A program made the position numbers and the translations under genes. From Lachnospiraceae bacterium (GTDB lineage: Bacteria; Bacillota; Clostridia; Lachnospirales; Lachnospiraceae): a stretch of DNA of 5,938 nucleotides. Of this stretch, positions 5,013-5,938 are shown piece by piece; within the stretch, counting starts at the first letter, position 1; each line of letters starts with the position of its first letter. Below the pieces are notes generated by a model. That model was not told where the DNA came from, searched no databases, and worked only from the letters and a program-made list of their open reading frames with translations. The stretch covers positions 1-5,938 of the forward strand of contig JAFOYD010000210.1 in NCBI GenBank assembly GCA_017391545.1, written 5' to 3'.

Positions 5013-5938
5013 CTATTCAAGTCCATCAATGGAAATCCAGTCACCCATTTTGTATGCCCATTCTTCCGGCTCGATGCCGTTGCAGCCTCCGCCATGATGA
5101 AATGTGATCTCTCCAAAGTAGATTTTTCCATCTACATTATAAAAATCGACTCTGCAGTGTCTGAACGGTTTTGAAAGAATCTCTGCATACTGAACCATCT
5201 GCTCCCAGTTATCCGGCTTTTTGATTTCTTTCTCCAGATAATTCTCTCTCTCATCTGTGATCGGAAGCAGGTGAAAATCCCTGTCATAAATATTGCAGAA
5301 TGCATCATCCGCATGTTCTCCTGTTTCCGTTGACAGACCGATATTTAAAAACAGCATTTTCACGGTTCCACCAAAGCACATCAGCTTGTAATCCATCGGA
5401 AGCTTTCCATTCTGATCCTCTAATATCCGCTCACAGATGATCTTTGGCTCCAGTCCCTTGTAATTGTACTCTCTGCTGCCCCAGAAGTAGTCCCGCTTCA
5501 TCCAGTAGTCAAATTCATTCTTCTGGTATTTGAAATCAAATGGCTTGTTTCTGTCATAAATAGCATTTGCACCGGAAGTATGCGTACATTTCATAAAAAA
5601 GCGCTCCGGCAGACGATCAAATGGAACTTCGTCAAAAGAATCGTAGACTCCATATACATCATTCAGGATGTGTTCCAGTCCGCAATCCTTCACGTATTCC
5701 CTGACCAGATACTTGTCCGTGCATTTTTTCTGCAGGTCATCCTTTTCATGAAGCTTCAAATACCATATTTTCTCATCAAAAGTCCTTGGATTCTTCAGAT
5801 CAAGTTTTTTCCCGCCTGTATGATTTTCATACATCCACTGTGCAAATTCTTCATCCGTTAACTGGTTGCGCTGGTCCCTTCTGTAATTGCGAATGACATT
5901 ATAAAGTTTTGCAGTAATTGTATGATGATAAATAAAAC
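5013..5938 (-). CDS. TupA-like ATP-grasp protein, polysaccharide-related (partial, N-terminus off right edge)
   Basis: The frame is open to the right edge, giving 307 visible residues. The first ATG inside the window (5834) is not likely to be the start, since coding-like sequence (NQLTDEEFAQWMYENHTGGK) continues upstream of it. Numbering from that methionine, family hallmarks are LDLKNPRTFDEKIWYLKLHE (11-30), DKYLVREYV (40-48), FFMKCTHTSG (79-88), KIICERIL (131-138), MDYKLMCFGG (147-156), CRVDFYNVDGKIYFGEITF (227-245) and HHGGGCNGIEPEEW (246-259). The last two hold the D, N and E expected to bind metal and ATP. The TupA group is named for teichuronopeptide synthesis and is common in capsule and exopolysaccharide clusters, where it is thought to join an amino acid or similar group to a glycan through an acyl phosphate. 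The exact substrate is not visible. The gene is convergent with the TetR gene and separated by a terminator, so it is probably independent of the transporter unit. Confidence 0.85.
   Translation of the reverse strand, partial: FIYHHTITAKLYNVIRNYRRDQRNQLTDEEFAQWMYENHTGGKKLDLKNPRTFDEKIWYLKLHEKDDLQKKCTDKYLVREYVKDCGLEHILNDVYGVYDSFDEVPFDRLPERFFMKCTHTSGANAIYDRNKPFDFKYQKNEFDYWMKRDYFWGSREYNYKGLEPKIICERILEDQNGKLPMDYKLMCFGGTVKMLFLNIGLSTETGEHADDAFCNIYDRDFHLLPITDERENYLEKEIKKPDNWEQMVQYAEILSKPFRHCRVDFYNVDGKIYFGEITFHHGGGCNGIEPEEWAYKMGDWISIDGLE

Noticed and set aside
5834..5834. ATG 5834 as the start of the ATP-grasp protein
   Set aside because: The frame continues upstream to the window edge without a stop, and the upstream residues are of the kind seen before this position in the family, so the gene is treated as cut by the edge.
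5580..5861. Plus-strand frame of 93 codons opposite the ATP-grasp gene
   Set aside because: It is antisense to conserved TupA-family motifs and shows no ribosome binding site.

Overview
The window looks like chromosomal DNA from a gut-type Clostridia, most likely Lachnospiraceae. This is inferred from the moderate GC content, the Firmicutes-style gene families (TetR with a short C-terminal ligand domain, a two-domain MMPL transporter, a GLUG-repeat surface protein, a TupA-type ATP-grasp protein) and the polypurine ribosome binding sites. No rRNA, tRNA, CRISPR array, insertion sequence or phage gene was seen. Nothing here identifies a species.

Layout. Positions 1-1668 (minus strand) hold the N-terminal 556 residues of a secreted protein that runs off the left edge. 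It has a signal peptide, GLUG-like beta-solenoid repeats, a long helical segment and the start of tandem InlB-B-like repeats. Its start codon lies inside the end of the upstream gene, an 834-residue MMPL/RND membrane transporter (1661-4165, minus strand). A 242-base divergent control region (4166-4407) separates the transporter from a TetR-family repressor (4408-4980, plus strand). A strong bidirectional hairpin terminator (4972-4995) ends the repressor gene and, from the other side, a TupA-like ATP-grasp gene (5013 to beyond the right edge, minus strand).

How the parts fit together. The regulator, transporter and secreted protein form a compact divergent unit. The likely arrangement is that the TetR protein represses the transporter operon and perhaps itself. 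The control region contains two short words, TACAGCAATTT and GTATTATA, each present once at both candidate promoters, which makes them the best operator candidates. The overlap of the transporter and secreted-protein genes suggests coupled translation and a shared job at the cell envelope, such as exporting or organising a lipid or glycan. This is inference: the substrate cannot be read from the sequence. The ATP-grasp gene is convergent, has its own terminator and is probably a separate unit concerned with surface polysaccharide.

The most notable points are the MMPL plus GLUG-protein pairing, a short bactofilin-like glycine-periodic tail on the transporter, the composite architecture of the secreted protein, and the duplicated words in the divergent promoter region. 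None is proof of a new system, but the three-gene unit is a reasonable candidate for an under-described envelope module.
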